The notes: generated by a model from the sequence alone, not told the origin. A stretch of DNA of 64,000 nt from Trichoplax adhaerens (GCF_000150275.1 NW_002060964.1:920975-984974); one strand, 5' to 3'; counted from the stretch's first letter, positions 1 through 15,600 are shown. Numbers and translations: made by a program.

Positions 1-3000
1 TTCGAAGGCTAGAATCTTCCATGATTTACTAGATGCAATTTCTCGAAATTTTGATAGAACATCGATACCTATTTCAGAATATGTCATGTAGACAGGGAAA
101 AAAATTTCAATACGAAAAACTGTATAGTTGTTGATAGGTAAAGTTAATCAATCTTAATAAATAAAAATGGTTTAGCTATTTAGCATCACCATTTATAATG
201 TAAGATAATTAGTATACAGAATATACATTATGGTTATATTATCAAAATCAGAAAATTTTTAATTGTAAACTAGATTGTGCTATTCTTTCAACTTATGAGT
301 AGATATTCATCGTACCAGAGTCCGCATAAGATGCTAATAGAGCCATTTTAGTCCAACCATAATACTCAATAAAAGAAGCAAGGGCCTTACTTTTGGCAGT
401 AGATACTGGAAGCATTCGAAGTAAGAAATTATAATTTGGACTGTTAACTAGATTTGCATCTACTGTATTAGGTGCAATGTGCGGCATATGCAACTTTGAG
501 CAAGCAATTTGAGTTCCGACAGCTGCACTTGGAAGTATTGGTCCGATGATAGCTACAACTCCTTCCTTCATGGCATCACATGCTATTTTCAGATCGAAAT
601 TAAGATCAGTCAAAATACGTCTATCTTTAAATAATCATAGTGTCTGTTTTAATGCAATCTACTTTCACTCACCTTTATGGAAATTATCGTATGGGCTATA
701 TAAGTCTGCGATATGAAATGATGCGGATATCTTGCTGTGATTCAACTTAATATCATCAATCTCATTACTATTAATCATATCTAGAGCTAATTGAACAGCT
801 CGTTCTATTTTATTATATCTCGCAGGTAGTAGAATCCCTACATGATGAGCGAAATAAGAGACTTATTTACGAATACAAGCTTATACAGGCATACTAATAT
901 GCAGTATAGCAGTGAAATATAACGCTAATAATACTCGAAAGGATGACTGAATTAAATTCTCTTTTAATGCTATTATGTGGTCTCTAAATCCATTGCAATA
1001 CTAACGATTTATCAATAACATGAAAAATTTATTGATCAATACTGTAGCTCCGGTATTTTAATGGACTGTAGATAATTGTATCTCTTGAATAAAATCAGAA
1101 TTTCTGTATCGTAGAAATCTTGTCTAACTTTCCGATACTAAAATTATGAGATAATGAAAACAAAGCAAGAAATAATTTAAAGTCTTTAGTTACAGTGCTC
1201 ATCTAGAAAACTAAATATGCTTATAAGTTATTAAAATTAATAACCTAATATGTATGATGCCAATCCGGTCTAAATTATACAAAATCACTAAATTACAGCA
1301 AATAGCCTGCAACTAAAAGCCAGAATAGATCTGGTACTTGTAATAAGTTATTATCGAGTTAGCCTATTTACAGTATCATACGCTAATGCTAGATCAAATT
1401 AAGTAATTCAGTCATTCATTAATTCAAACATTACGTAAACAGATAGAATACTGTTTAGACGCATGCAATTATTAGCATTGTAGGTAAGTTTATTATCTGC
1501 TTTATTACATTATAATAAAATTCACATAAAAGCAAAGGTAGCTAAAGTATTCGACAACTTAAATGCATTAGTACCAATAGCTGGCAAAGTACGGTAATGT
1601 ACATAAGATTTTGTTGTTAACCGATTATTATTAACTGATAATTTTTTATTTTTTTACGATATTAAAACTTTACTATTAAAATGCTTTAAGTAATAGGTAC
1701 AATAAAATACCAAAATATCTATGAAGGATATAATAATTAATTTAGAAATTAATTTGCGAAAACATTCTTCAACACTTTTCAAACCACAAATATAACGTCA
1801 GAATAATTAAAACTCTGTAATATCATACAAAGCATATATTTAAAAATCACAGGTACATAATATACGGCAAGTTTCATTAACGATTATGACCTTATTTATT
1901 AGCCATTGAAAAAATACCCCTTTTCTCATATACCGTAGTCAAATAACAAGCTCATCGGCTGACAATCTCTTAAATTCGACTTATGGAGTAATAAGGCACC
2001 ATTTAGAGCAATCTTTAACTCTATTTTAACTCTATTTTAATTGTAGAGCTTGAATACAATTAATTAATACCCTGTTTAGATTAGGTTCATAGGAATCCTT
2101 GACTATTTACGCGTACTATACGTATTAAACTAATATAAATTAATTCCTCTATGAAATATCATCTTGTTACGATGCGTAAGCTCGTCCTAATTATTTGCCA
2201 AGATTCCTTCAGTAATAAATGATAGTAAATCTCTGACTATCTCGTCTACATCATCTGTGACGCTATAATTATACCATAGTATTCGGTCGTTGGAACTGAA
2301 TTATTTGGTGATATAGCTAATCTCGCCTCTTTAAGTTAGTAAGTGGCGTTCTCCGCAAGGATTGGCGTGTGTAGACTACTTTGTCACTAGTAGTGTGCGA
2401 CACATCTTTAACTCCATTTAATGTTAGAGCTTGAATACAATTAATTAAAACCCTGTTTAGATTAAGTTCATAGAAATCCTTGACTATTTACGAGTACTAT
2501 ACGTATTAAACGAATATAAATTAATTTCGTTATGAAAAACCTAGCAAAAACACATAATTTTATGAGATATGTATGGAAGATCAGATGACAAAATATCATA
2601 TTTAAATGCAGACAACCATTCGATACTTATGATGTATCTGCTGTATATGTGGAATAATTCGGCAGTCTTTTAGTACACTAAAATCTAAGTTATCTCCATC
2701 TAAATCTACGTGATTAAAATAAATCAGTTTCGTTTTATATAAAATTTAATTATTTTTATGAGCAACATTAAAGGAAAATCAGATTTCGTATGTGTCTATG
2801 GCTAACTATAGACAGTCTTTAATACTTTTAGTATATCTATAATGCGTGCTTTAGCAAATATCGAGTAATGCATCATCTTTTAATGCATCAAGTTTAATTT
2901 TTACCTATCGAAGTCTATAAACTAACATTAAATCAGATGCTTACAGTATTGTGCCTATTAAATGTAGTTCGTCACCTATCAGTAATATAATTTCAGATCA

Positions 3001-3120
3001 TATAAGAGTTTTACATTACTCACCAAGGCGATATGTTGCTTTTGTCCTAACGTTAACCCCGGCAACTAAACCTACTGATCCACAAAATAATGGGAAATAA
3101 ATGAAAAATGATGCTAACAT
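1..3120 (-). CDS. Ionotropic glutamate receptor, 5' part (iGluR gene 1, cut by window edge)
   Basis: This is the N-terminal part of a ligand-gated cation channel subunit; the rest lies beyond the left edge. Four exons are visible, in transcript order: 3120–3024 (97 nt), 837–673 (165 nt), 582–316 (267 nt) and 68–1 (partial). All junctions are GT–AG with matching phase. Exon 1 starts at ATG 3120 and encodes a hydrophobic signal peptide ending in TYRLG. Exons 2–4 encode the periplasmic-binding-protein-like amino-terminal domain (ANF_receptor fold), with GILLP, AIIGP, MPHIAP and FIEYYGWTK. The three complete exons have exactly the lengths and phases of the neighbouring receptor gene, and the proteins are clearly similar, so the two are tandem paralogues. 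Ligand-binding and pore domains are not in the window, so function as a channel is inferred from the paralogue. Confidence 0.88.
2011..2537. repeat. Direct repeat pair of about 135 bp in intron 1 of iGluR gene 1
   Basis: Two closely similar copies lie at about 2011–2155 and 2404–2537 in the same orientation, about 390 bp apart start to start. Both contain the words GAGCTTGAATACAATTAATT, CCCTGTTTAGATTA and ACTATACGTATTAAAC. Copy 1 has an extra internal duplication of a short CTCTATTTTAA word. No coding potential, terminal inverted repeats or target-site duplication was recognised, so the origin (segmental duplication or mobile-element remnant) is unknown. Confidence 0.85.
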
Positions 3121-6100
3121 TTCGTATTTTCTAATTACTTGGTGTCGGAGCAAATTCTCGATCTTTATCTAAATGATAGAAATAAGCACAACGTTGATTA
3201 AATAACGTATTCTTTAATAGCGCAACCTTTAAAATTGACGCATTCAATATTTTATGGATACGTACAAATCATTAAAAGTTAATTGTCAAAACCTTGGATA
3301 ATAGCTTGCCATGTAACAGTTAAATTTTTAACTTACTTAGATTCTCCAATGAGATTTATCATAGCTAGGACTTGGAAGTCTGATCAAAAATAGGGATCTG
3401 TAGTAAATAGCCCTTATTCTTCAATTAGACTCTTTTGCAACATCTACCTTTAGAAGTCCATCCCACAACAAAGTAATCTTACCAATTGAATTATTCGAAA
3501 TAATTTATAAATAAGTATGACATTCTCTACTCCAATTAGTTTCAAATCATATGATTAAACTTGTTATGATTTATGTACAATTAATTACTGCAATATTGTA
3601 ATACTAGAATTTAATTTTTTCAGTCTCGTCACTACTTTCCTCAAGTAAGCACCAAAGAAACATAATACAAAATTATAATACTAAAGATATTATATGCGTA
3701 AAACTATGATCGATCTGAGACTTGGTTACGATCAATGCGTACATTATCAGACAACTTTAGAATTATAATTTAATACAGACTCATTAATGATGTTAGAAAA
3801 TCGATCGTTCTCGCCAATAAATAGAGTTTACTGTATAGAAAACAACATATAGTTATAAATTTTGATGTAAAATCTCTAATTATGGGGGACAAAGTAATGC
3901 ATTATTGACAGTGGAAAAGTTTAAGGGCGTGTATTGCATCAGCATAAATGACAACCTTCCGATTTTAATTCATAATTTTCCTTTCAATTCTATTCCTTTT
4001 GTAACAATCTTCAGGCTCGAATTATTTACCAGAAAAATAATCATTTGGAGTTTAATACACATCCGCCGAAAAGATGAGAGTAAATAGATGTATATAATAT
4101 GATTCCGTTATAAATTATTGAATGCAGTCAGTATCTCGTTTTTGAAATAAATATGGACCTAACTAATAATGCTTTATGTAGATTTTCAAGTATAGTAGCT
4201 ACAGTAGAGGACAGAATGAAAACATTTTTATAGTCCTGTAGTATGTATTCGTAGCATGTATACGCTGCTGCTAAAATTCAATGGCTTGTATTGCAAAACA
4301 TTACGATTAGAAAATTTTATTGGTTATACGATTGGGAAACATTAGTCAGTCATTTATAGATACTAAATTAGTCGTATATTGTTAATAATGCATAGTAAAA
4401 ATAAATAGGTAACTTCTAGACATGATATTGCAGAGCAAACAAGAAATCATTTCTGTGGTAGCAAACAGTGTATTTTAGATACTTTAGACATGTGTTGTTT
4501 CAGTGTTAGAATTGCATCCTTAAACAAGTCCAAAGATCATCGTACTGATATTAAAGAAATCTTGGTCAAAACCACAAATTTGTGTTGACTTATCTTTATT
4601 TTACAAGTAAAAATTTAATCAACTTTTAGTGAAAACAATAGGTAAACTATGATTTTACTAATTTATAATTACTTCCTAACAAGAATTTTCTGAATTGATA
4701 ACATACAAATCGTTCAAATAAATACGTTAAGAAAAGTTTCATTTCTATATATTAATTATAGGCATCATCAGTGTCGCCGTTTTCAAATGGCATTGCTGGT
4801 GAAATCATCTTAAAGACACAAAAATTGGAAACTGCTAACTATTGAATAATCATGCAAAATACTATATTTATACTAACAATCCATTGCAAACTCATTCTGC
4901 AATCCTCAAACACCATAACAGCTAATGAGGAGTTCAAATTCTGTTCAAATTTTAATCTTTATTTTCGATAAAAATGGATTATTACTGCGCTTAGTGCTAT
5001 GGAATCTTCTAGTATTGAAGTCGGCTAATCACTCATTATCGTTAAAATTATCTTGGAAGTGCAAGTGTACACTCTAGCAATATTAGTTAGATTGATGAGG
5101 TCAAAGCAATAATAATTATAGTAATCTACGGTTTGAGACCTAACAAAGGTATTCGCTGATTGCTCGAGGTACTCTGACTAAAGTTCAAAAGATACACTTA
5201 CGATGGGATTAAGCTTCTTTATTCAGCGGTAGTAACCAACTGCTATAAGAGATCTCTTATAATTGCAACTAGGACATCCGTAAGTGTATTCAATCTCTGC
5301 TATTTGGTACTCCTCTAATTTATAAACATGTGTACTTTTATGTGCGATTAAATTAAGTTGGGTACAGTTTCAAATTAAAATACCGTAACAAACCGATATC
5401 TACATAACTTATGCAGTATTAAGTTGGGTGATTAGCCTCAAGCTACACCGAATCGAAATCTCGATGAAACGCTAACAAGCAGCTTCATTTTAAACTAATA
5501 CTACAGAATCGTAGCAATGTTATAGTCTATTCTTAGAACAAATTGCCTTCGAGGATGGAAGCATATTTCACTATTTGATTTACCGTATCTATAAAAATTC
5601 ACCCTGTAGTACAACGTTTATACTCAGTGGTGATAAAGTGCCTACATAATAATAAAACAAGAACTACCTTACAATTTCTTGTAAATAGTACTTTATTGCA
5701 TAAATTAGATTTGTCTAATAAGTCTAACAACTACCAAGGACTAGCTAATTACGATCCGACTACCGCATCTCAATATTATTACAGCAAATCCAACATTTAC
5801 ATGCAATCAGTTACGGAAAGATTCTTTTAGCAATACAATCACATCCTGCTAATTACATCGTAAGATTAGTTTTAATTTTCTATCGTGATCTAGCTATCTA
5901 CGTTTAATTTATCTATTTTCGTACAATTGCATATTAATTTTTAATCTTATGATGTTTAGGGCTGCTCTATATCAAGTCTAAGACTGAAGTAATTTATTCT
6001 GATCACTTTTTTTTGATATAAACACTCTCCTATCATACTTCCGTTATTCTAAAAGCAATTTTTATAATTACTTGGACGCACAAATCGTTCAATACGCCGA

Positions 6101-6644
6101 ACATGTATGTACTATATGAACAAGTTGTTACAACGATTTATCATGTTCACACTAGAATAATGATTAAACGTATGACTAGTACTTATGAAAAAAGGACTTC
6201 TTGTATTACTTTAGTACCGTATAGAAATAGTCTTGTATTATTAGCTAAGCTAAGTAATATAAAATAACTGCAAGTAGGCATGATGCTATAGGCACAGAAT
6301 ACTGATGCATTTGTAGCAATAAATTTCTTTCCATTAATGTATTCATTTGCCTTATAAAAAGCACTTTATAAGTACGATATCCGTATCATCTCTTGCAAGG
6401 CGGTAGTTTATATTAATGTTGACGTCCTTTTAGTCTTAGTCACGCTTAACTCTCCTGTATTGCATCTGTCTGTTTTATCCTTACAAAATGTCGCTGAAAA
6501 TGAATCATTTATGATATATAGAAATCGTTTCTTTACGGCGCCTGCAAAGGATATCTAATTAAGGAATAAATTAGACGATCAGAAAATTTCCTAAATAACT
6601 TGTACTAACTCATGTATTGATTTAATGTATCTTTTGCCAGAAAT
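3121..6644. other. Intergenic, between the two iGluR genes
   Basis: About 3.5 kb of AT-rich sequence between the start codon of receptor gene 1 and the stop codon of receptor gene 2. Only short open frames occur (60–67 codons at 3905–4087 and 5627–5830), with no recognisable domain or splice-compatible partner. It should hold the promoter of gene 1 and the 3' end of gene 2, but no specific element could be identified. Confidence 0.6.
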
Positions 6645-9600
6645 TCAATCTTCAATAAATTTGATTACCTTCATATAATGCCTTCGAGTATCCTTGATAG
6701 CAGCCACAATCCATTCGGTAATCAGTATGGCAAAGCTAAATCCTACCGTTGCCAACAGTATATAAAATACCCCGATTAAACTTTCAAATTTAACAGGATC
6801 ATGACTTGTTGATTCAGAAACGGCTTTGCACTTCCCTTCGAACCTTTTCCCAATCAAATTAATTATGATTATAAATCGTCACCAACAATATTATCACTGT
6901 CATATGTAGCAGCTAAAATACTCGTAGCGCTATAATATTGCAGATGATTATTAATTTTTATGTAATTTGGTGTAGTACGGTACCTCGCATAATGATAAGT
7001 AGAAATATGCGATATTATGTGTTAACATCCGTACGGTATGAACTGTATATAGGTTAGCAGGTAAATAAGGTCGAGCTTATAAAATAAAAGATATCTTCTC
7101 TGCAGCGATCTACGCGTTAGATTGCGTTACTATGGTGATGAAATATTTAATATTCACTTTACTTAAGAATTAAAGAATAATAATTATTTCTTACTAAATA
7201 CCATTTTGTCTGTAAAGTTTCTAGAAACCCTTCCTCACGAAATCTTAATATTTGAATGCTAACTTCTTTCCAGTAAAGCGATTCTTTTGGTAGCGCCAAG
7301 CCAAAGCTGTCTTCTTTAAAACTTCCAACTGTAGTCAAATTACAATACTGACTTTTGGCATATTTAAGTACTGCAGCATCTCCAATATACGCATAATGCT
7401 CAGTTGTACTAGAAAGTACGCGCTGAACACCTTCCATATTGCTACGAACATTCTTTAAATTATGCTTCATTTCCTGATAAGGTGAGACAGCAGTGTTCAA
7501 GAAGAAATATTCAATGCTGCTATTCGCTAAAACTCCATATCCCATGCCTGAACTTTTTGCCAAATCATGTAAGGAATTAAATGCTAATGAAATTTTTTAG
7601 TATTTCCAATCATATAAATAAAAATAAATGCAAACATTCTGTCAGAACGAAATCAATAAAATCAAATCAGGCTAGCCTTAGCAATAGCTAATAGATGTAA
7701 AAAGTTCAATAATGCTACTAATTTAGTTTACTGATGGCATGCTACATACTAGTTTGTAAACTGCTGACAGTCAAAAAGGCAGTTAAATTAGCAGTGTAGG
7801 TAGCAATAATAATAACAGAAGATAACCACCAAATTGCTGTAATTAAACGTGCTGATATCGATCTTGGTGTTCTATCAGCCCCTTGGGACAGAAAGGATCC
7901 CAATGTATACCACAAAGTATTCCCAAACGAAAAGGCTTCCAATGCTTCTTCCTTCTCCATTTGCCAATAGTCATAATTATGCTGTAGTTTGCTTCCACTT
8001 TGATAGCGATCTTCCAACATTTGTAGCTTTTCTGCAGCTTTACCATAATAATCGAAAGGACTCCATCGATTCATACATGTAGTCGCTATTGCTACCACTA
8101 TCAGTGATATTAAAATTCCAATCCAAACCTCAATTTTAAGGGGTAAAAATGCTTGAAATAAAGAATTGGCCTCATTTTTTTTCGTTAACGTTAAGACAGT
8201 TAAACCTTGATTCATGAATGGCATAGTAAAATCTAGTGCTTGTTGTCGTTCTGGGGTTATAGAGAGTGGTGCAGCGGCCATATCGGCTATCTATTAAAGA
8301 AGCAGAAAGAGCGTTGAGGGAAGAATAGCCATCTACACTGTAATAATCTGTCACTAGTAAGTGTGCAAAATTTTCGTCAATATTAACTAAGCAGACCACC
8401 GTAGTCATTTAGTAAGGTAATTATAGCTTGTCTACTTAGCGTTAATACGTGTATTGTATACGAAAAGTGAGTATAAGATCTAAAATAAATCATATATTTA
8501 GCCATATAGTAATACTTGTAATGGTTATGTCATGATTTACATTGATTCAGATATCATGACTGATTACAACTAAATCATTTATAATGTAATTAACATGAAT
8601 TCCAAGTGAGTCTTTACATTAGATCTCACGAGACAATGTAATAGATAGATTTAAATTGATTTATGATTTAGTTAGTAAAATTTTCATTATCTCGTATCGG
8701 TGTTGTCTTATAGTAATTCTTTCAGTACTGTAACTGTAACAAATTTGGATTGATTAAATTATTTAAGATCTATTAAAAAAATGGGATCTGTGTACGTTGT
8801 ATTGAATATTTATATTTAGCAGATTGCATCTATATCTGATGTCTTTACTGTAGCCCTTATGAAATAATATGCCTTTATTGGATTTAGATATCACAACTGA
8901 TATTTATAATATATCAATATTATCCGTATATTTTCTCTTTACTGTAATCTTTGTAAAGTTAACCGATCTGTTCGCGTTTGTATTCGCGGTGATCCTTGTA
9001 AAAACGTTACAGTTTAAATTAATTTAGATATGATACCCGGTACCTGATTAATAACTTATAATTAGATGGATAAGACTTGGATACGCAGTATTGTTTATTT
9101 GTTATATATTGCTAGTATTGTTCAACGATTAGATATGTAAGAAGTGACGTAAAATCGAGGTTGTAAGATTAAATTAGTATCGTAAAACGGATTAATTTAT
9201 CTGCAGCAGGAATTATAGTAGCCTGATTCTTGTTCAAGATACCAACTGTTAAATATTTTAAACATCAATATTATCTATCGTAGAAATATTTACTACTTCG
9301 TAACCTTGTATGAGACCAATAGCATAATATTTTATGCATCTGATATCGGCTAACATCTGTATCATTATTGACAAAACGTAATTACGATCCTATTTATAAT
9401 AGTGGGTAAAGTTACATAATAGTATGGTACTTACCCCATCTATCACTTCGCCTATTACGCCGGTCCATTTTAACGCTCCATTTTTGTCGGTGTATTGTGA
9501 ACCATACTGACCATCGGCAACTATTCTTATTTTATAAGTAAAATTTAAATTCTTACTCATTTCATCGAGTAAATCAATAATATAGCCTCTGTATTTTCTG

Positions 9601-12600
9601 CCAGTTATAGCATAATCTCGATCTGCCATTGTGAATGGCGCATCCTAAGAAATAGAACATAAAATTTAGCCAATTTAGGTTATACGATTGCACCGCAAAT
9701 ATGTGCTGTAGATCTAATCAATTCCTTGCTCATTTGAATTTATCCTGTGCCATAATACGATTATCTTAATACATGCAAAGTAGATAGCAGCTTTCGATTA
9801 CTAAAAAATAATGTATGCGTATTATCTTTTACGTACAATTAGGAGCAAAACAACTATGTTAATAACTATATGTGCAATTAGGATGGCTCTTTACGACATC
9901 TTGCAAATATTTTAAACGCCTGCGATTCCACCTAATACACGATTAAATAAATTCATTAACAAAACTATAGAACAAACTTACCAAAATTGTGGTCACAGTC
10001 AAAGTCTTACCACCAATAAATGAACCAGAATCTAAAATATGATTGACTCCGTTAAGAAAATAGATTCGATTGCGATCTAGAATTAAGTTGCGATGGTTAG
10101 TCCAACTTCCAACCTAAATAAGCACATGCAATCTGATAAGAAATTACTGACCAAAAATCTTCCAGTAGACTACTAAAATATAGGCATAGAGGTAATATTA
10201 GCTATTACAAGTTTCGTGACTACCTTAGCCCATGATTGACCATGTAAATTGATAATATCGTAGCCGACATTGCTAGGACCACCATTTGCATTGAAATTGA
10301 TCGATGAGGTTGTCGATGGCCCTGAAGCCTGAGGAAGGAAAATCCAAGTAAATTTCAATATTTTCTGATGTTCATATTCTAAATTTGTATTGAAATAGGT
10401 TTGCACACGATAACTACTCGTAAACTGATCTTATTAAGTAAGAAAGATAGTGATAAAACAGACCTTTTTAATGAAATGAAACATTTGATGACCTTGCTTC
10501 CAGGGCTTTGGATTAGATTTATCACAAATTACCTTAGCTGCCTTTGGCAGCTTCCCCTCGCGCACCATGGCTTGAATGCCATAGGCAACAGCCAAAACAG
10601 AATCAAAATAATGGAGATATAGGGGCTAGGTTGTAGGAAAAGATCGGAGAATAATTTAACTTGGAAACGCAGATCAATGCGTAAAAAAATAATCAAACTA
10701 CAGTAATAAAAATTATTTTTACTCGGGTTTTACACTAAACTTTAAATGATCTATTGATACCAAAGTTTTAACTCAGATTAGATATTAATCATAAACTACT
10801 ACGCCATTTTATACTATATAACATTCTAGCAATTTCTATAATAATTTTGGAGATCGTTTATAATACCTCTATAGTTTCATTGTAGCGAAGGTAATACCTG
10901 GCTGATACGTTCTGATATAGCTTTCCCCGATTATTATGATATGCTAATCCAATTAAACCATTCAAATTAGGAGGTAGCTGAGAAGTCTAAAAAGATTGAA
11001 AAGAGAGGTCACTGTATAAGACATAAGTTTCCCACATTTAATAATCATCTCTTATTTTTTGACTTTTGTGGTTTTAGATTTCAGTTACGTTCATCTCTAT
11101 GGTAATCTCAATCTAATTTTGTCGCATACAACATTAATATTTACTTCTGTTGCCATCCTACATTTATTGAGGATCTGTTGGGCTGCTATCTAGTGAAACT
11201 CTGAAAGAATTGCAGCAGCTTCTACTGAGTTATCAGTACTAATTTTAAATACCGTAGTTGCTGTGCAATTTTTGTAGGCCACCAGTAAAATATTTCATTG
11301 AGCAAAATATAATTCAAGCAACTACGTTGGATGATTGGCGCGATCTGTATACTGTACGTATCCTAACTAGCATACTTTTGAACTGCGTATACCTCTGCAG
11401 CTATAGCATCTACTGCTATCCAACACCATCCGCTATCCATCATTCCCATCTCTCGTGCACGTTCAAAAATTTTTAATGCTTCAGACGTTAAACAATTAAT
11501 AATGACTATCCTTGCGCCTTAAAAAAGAAATGGACATGTGGTTATTTATGTGACAGAACTGTCGAAAATAGAATAGTCTACAAACACCTGTACTTTATTT
11601 TAAGACATCTAGACTGTACACTAAGCTGCAGAAAAGCGCTTCTAACTACAAACTTTACAGCCTTATATATACTACGGCAGGCCAGCAGTGTTGTGTATTA
11701 GTGAAAATTGTAAGACTAATACTTAAAGCTCGGACCATACGCTAATGTAATTATCTCACTAAAGACTACCTGAAATTTGCTGTAAAACGTACAACTTGTG
11801 GTACTGTGGTGTAATAAAATATTAGAAAATGCTTCGGAAGAATCTAAGTGGGATAAAACTCGGATGTTGCACAGCATCTAGAATGTTGAATCTGTCATCC
11901 TCAAAATATAATTTCTTATCAAATTACCTGATTTTTTAATGCTCTGCAAGTTGGTTTCGATATCCAATAAATTTCCAGCTTGATCTATCTTAAATAGCTC
12001 AAATGCTAATATTCTCCAAGATTTTCTCGATGCAATTTCCCGAAATTTCGATAAAACGCTAACACCTAGTACAGATACAAGGGAAAATGAAGCAATCAAG
12101 CATCTATAACTTAATAATGTTTACAAAAGTTAATTTACCCGGGAAAAGTAGACTTATCCCTAGTTAATTATATACAGTCTTCCATAAATAAAACTAGATT
12201 TGTATCAAACTTCTATCTCTTCTTGATTTCATTAAATTACAATTTGCCTATTCATTCATTTATCATAGAAACATTTTACGATACCAAAATCCGTATTAGA
12301 TGCTAATATAGCCACTTTAGTCCATCCATAATACTCAATAAAAGAGGCTATAGCTAAGCTTTCAATAGTGGATACTGGCAACATTCGAAGAAGATAAGTA
12401 TAACTTGGATTATTCGCCAGGTTAGCGTCGGTAGCAAAAGGTGCAATATGGGGCATATTTAATGTTGAGCAAGCAAATTGTGCTCCTATGGTAGCACCGG
12501 ATACTAATGGTCCAATGATAGCCACAATTTCTTCTTTCATAGCATTACAAGCTAGTTTTAGAATTAAGAATTGGTCAACCTAAACTCTTTAGAAATAAAT

Positions 12601-15600
12601 CTAGTGTAGTTTCAAATCGATCTCTTTACCTTTGTGAAAATTATCATAAGGGCTATACAAGTCTGCTGTATGAAATGTCGTGGAAAGTCTGCTGTGATTT
12701 AACTTAATATCAGCGATTTCATTTTCATTAATCATATCAATAGCCAGCTGAATGGCGCGTTCAATTTTAGTATATCCTCTAGGTAATAAAATTCCTGATG
12801 ATAGAGAAATATGTAAAACGTGAGGTGTTGCAATGACAATTAAGATTTAATTTTTGATGATAATTTTTATAGCAAAAATTGCGACTTTCAGTAATTTACA
12901 GTTTAGTGCAAGAATGCGTCAGTAATTTGTTTTATAATGAGTAACAGAAATTGAAAGTCTTACTACTATGTAACTGTAGGTAAGATTCTTTCAAAAATAC
13001 GCACTCAACCCAGTATTTCCTTCAATGTACAGAATTTAAATACAGTACTGTAGATCAACGATTAATTAAAACAGCTTGATGAGATTATATCTTATGTAAC
13101 CATAGAGCTAGACGAAAATGTAATATAAAATTGAGATGCTGATGGCGCACTATACCGGTAGATAGTCAGACACCATTACCTCTTACTTTATTAAGCTCCA
13201 AAAGAATGAAGTAACGTTGAATACGGATAAAAGGCAAGAGACAAAACGATACAAATGCATAAGACATTTAACTGTCAGGTCAAATTTAACTAGCATTGTC
13301 AAGAAATAGAACTTGTTGAGTATATCACCGAACTAGGCTCTAGATGCTTATATTGACATATAATGGCTTACAACGCAGCAGTATAATCGCTTAAGCAGTC
13401 GAATGAGATCAAATCTTAAATCATCATAAAAACCATAGATATAATGCAAAACATATCCGCTGGATATTTACATTGGAGTAGAAATATGATGTTGCAAAAC
13501 CCTTTCGATAATTTAACAAACAGTTGTAGCTTTGTCTTTTTATTAATTTAAAAGAAATGGAATATAAATACTCATACATTTGGTATAACGTGGATTGTTG
13601 ATTCTGAATAAAGTTTATAACGTAGACGGTTTAATTTTAATTCTTTGGTTATAATTATTTCTAAATGGAACGCAGTAAACCTCGCCAATGGGATAATTTT
13701 TAAACGACAGTACCAGCAATGCTACCCGAATTTATTCTTAAGTTATACTCATACTTTACGTAAAATGGCTAAAAAATAAATCAGTAGTAATTTCTTTCTA
13801 ATAACTAAAATCAGTTGCTCCATCTTTATTCGAAATAAAAGTGTTATTTGGACAATTTTTTCTTCTCAACTTACTAGCTAAACGCTCTGTCGCACGAAAT
13901 GGCAATTAATTGTGGACGATATCCACGCGGTCGTTATTATCACTATGAAACTTTTTATTACTGCTGAAATACAATGCAAGAGACGCAGATACTCGTAAAT
14001 TGAAAGTACTGTAATACCATTATATCGATTAAATATATATCAAGACTTTTATACGGTTTATAGGCAATGTAATTGTTCCTAGTATGGTGAGCTGATGAAG
14101 AATAACCCCTTAATATACTATATAAGATTTTGGTAATAAACCAAATTTACGGTACAAGTAGTATTTTAATATAAGTTACAGGTATGAAAGTAAAAGAAAA
14201 AATTGAAAACCTACATTAGCCCTGTTAAATGCATTAAATTTGTAATATAATGTTTGCTAGTTAAAAAAAAGGCCATATAGGCAGAAAAATATCTAACATC
14301 GAAAAGTAATTTACTATTCTTACTCTTTACGGTATATCAGCAGTTTCGAAACTCTTGCCTAATCATGATCATAGGACTATTAGATGATAAGGTTACTTAG
14401 TCAAACAAGTCAGTTTTAGCAATTTTTGAAATATAAAAAAATTTTTTGCAATTGCAGAAAGGATTGCTCTCATAAATCGCCTAAATTATTAACCTAATGC
14501 GTTACTATACTTCATCCCATTAAAAATAAATCCTTCGCTATACAAAATAACACAATTCATAATACAACCAATTATTGTTTTTTGTACAAGTTATATTGGG
14601 CATAGCAATTTCTTCTGCCTAATCAATTATCGTCATATACAGTGCAACATTTGATATAAGACTGGCTACTGACGCTGATCATTCCATTTCTCCACTTACT
14701 AAGGATACCAGAAAGGAAATTTTTATGCGCATAAACTAAACCAAAATGTCTAAAGATCTAATGTCACGTTGTTATTCGGGAGACAATCAAGATACCAGCG
14801 ATATTTAAGCTACGCGTAAGGATACGAATATTAAAAATACCACATATTGTCAACTGCCGAATGGCTTAAGCATGCTAAAAATAATGATAGACCTCACGAA
14901 TATAATTTAATCTACAATGAGAATCATAGCTGACAATTTTCTAGCTCTATTAATGATTATATGATCAATTAACTAGGGTTATCATAACTTAGGTGAAAAA
15001 GTCTGGCACAGAACTTCTAAATATTAGTTGTAGTAGTGTCTCTAATACTAGGAAATTGAACATTGAATACTCATATATCCAAAAATCATTTTCTCGGTAT
15101 TAATATCGATAAGCGACACCTTCAATTTCACGTGAAAGTTAAATTTTTCAAGCAAAATTAGCAAATTTATTAATAGAAATTATGTGAGAAAGCTACGTTG
15201 TTTGTTATCGAAAAAGTTAAAAGGTATTTTTAGTCTTGAAGTAAAAGTAATCACTTAATAGCGTGGCTGAAAGAATATACTACAATTACGATGCCTTCAT
15301 GAAGCAATTAATTTGAAAATTAAACCATGATTATTGAGAATAAATCTATCTATTTCTGACTTAAATTTTTTTAATATCTAAACTATAAATTTTAATTATT
15401 TGGTGTGCAGTGTACACCAGTCAAATCGTGAAATACTTTCAGCTTATACATTAATTAATACATATTCAAGACTTCATACAATAATGCTTACGGTGCTTTT
15501 GTCATCGATTTACTCACCAAGTCGATACGTCGTCTCTACGTTTGCAGTAACTGCAAAAATTAAGCCCGCTGCTTGAAAGAGTAATAAATAGTATATGAAA

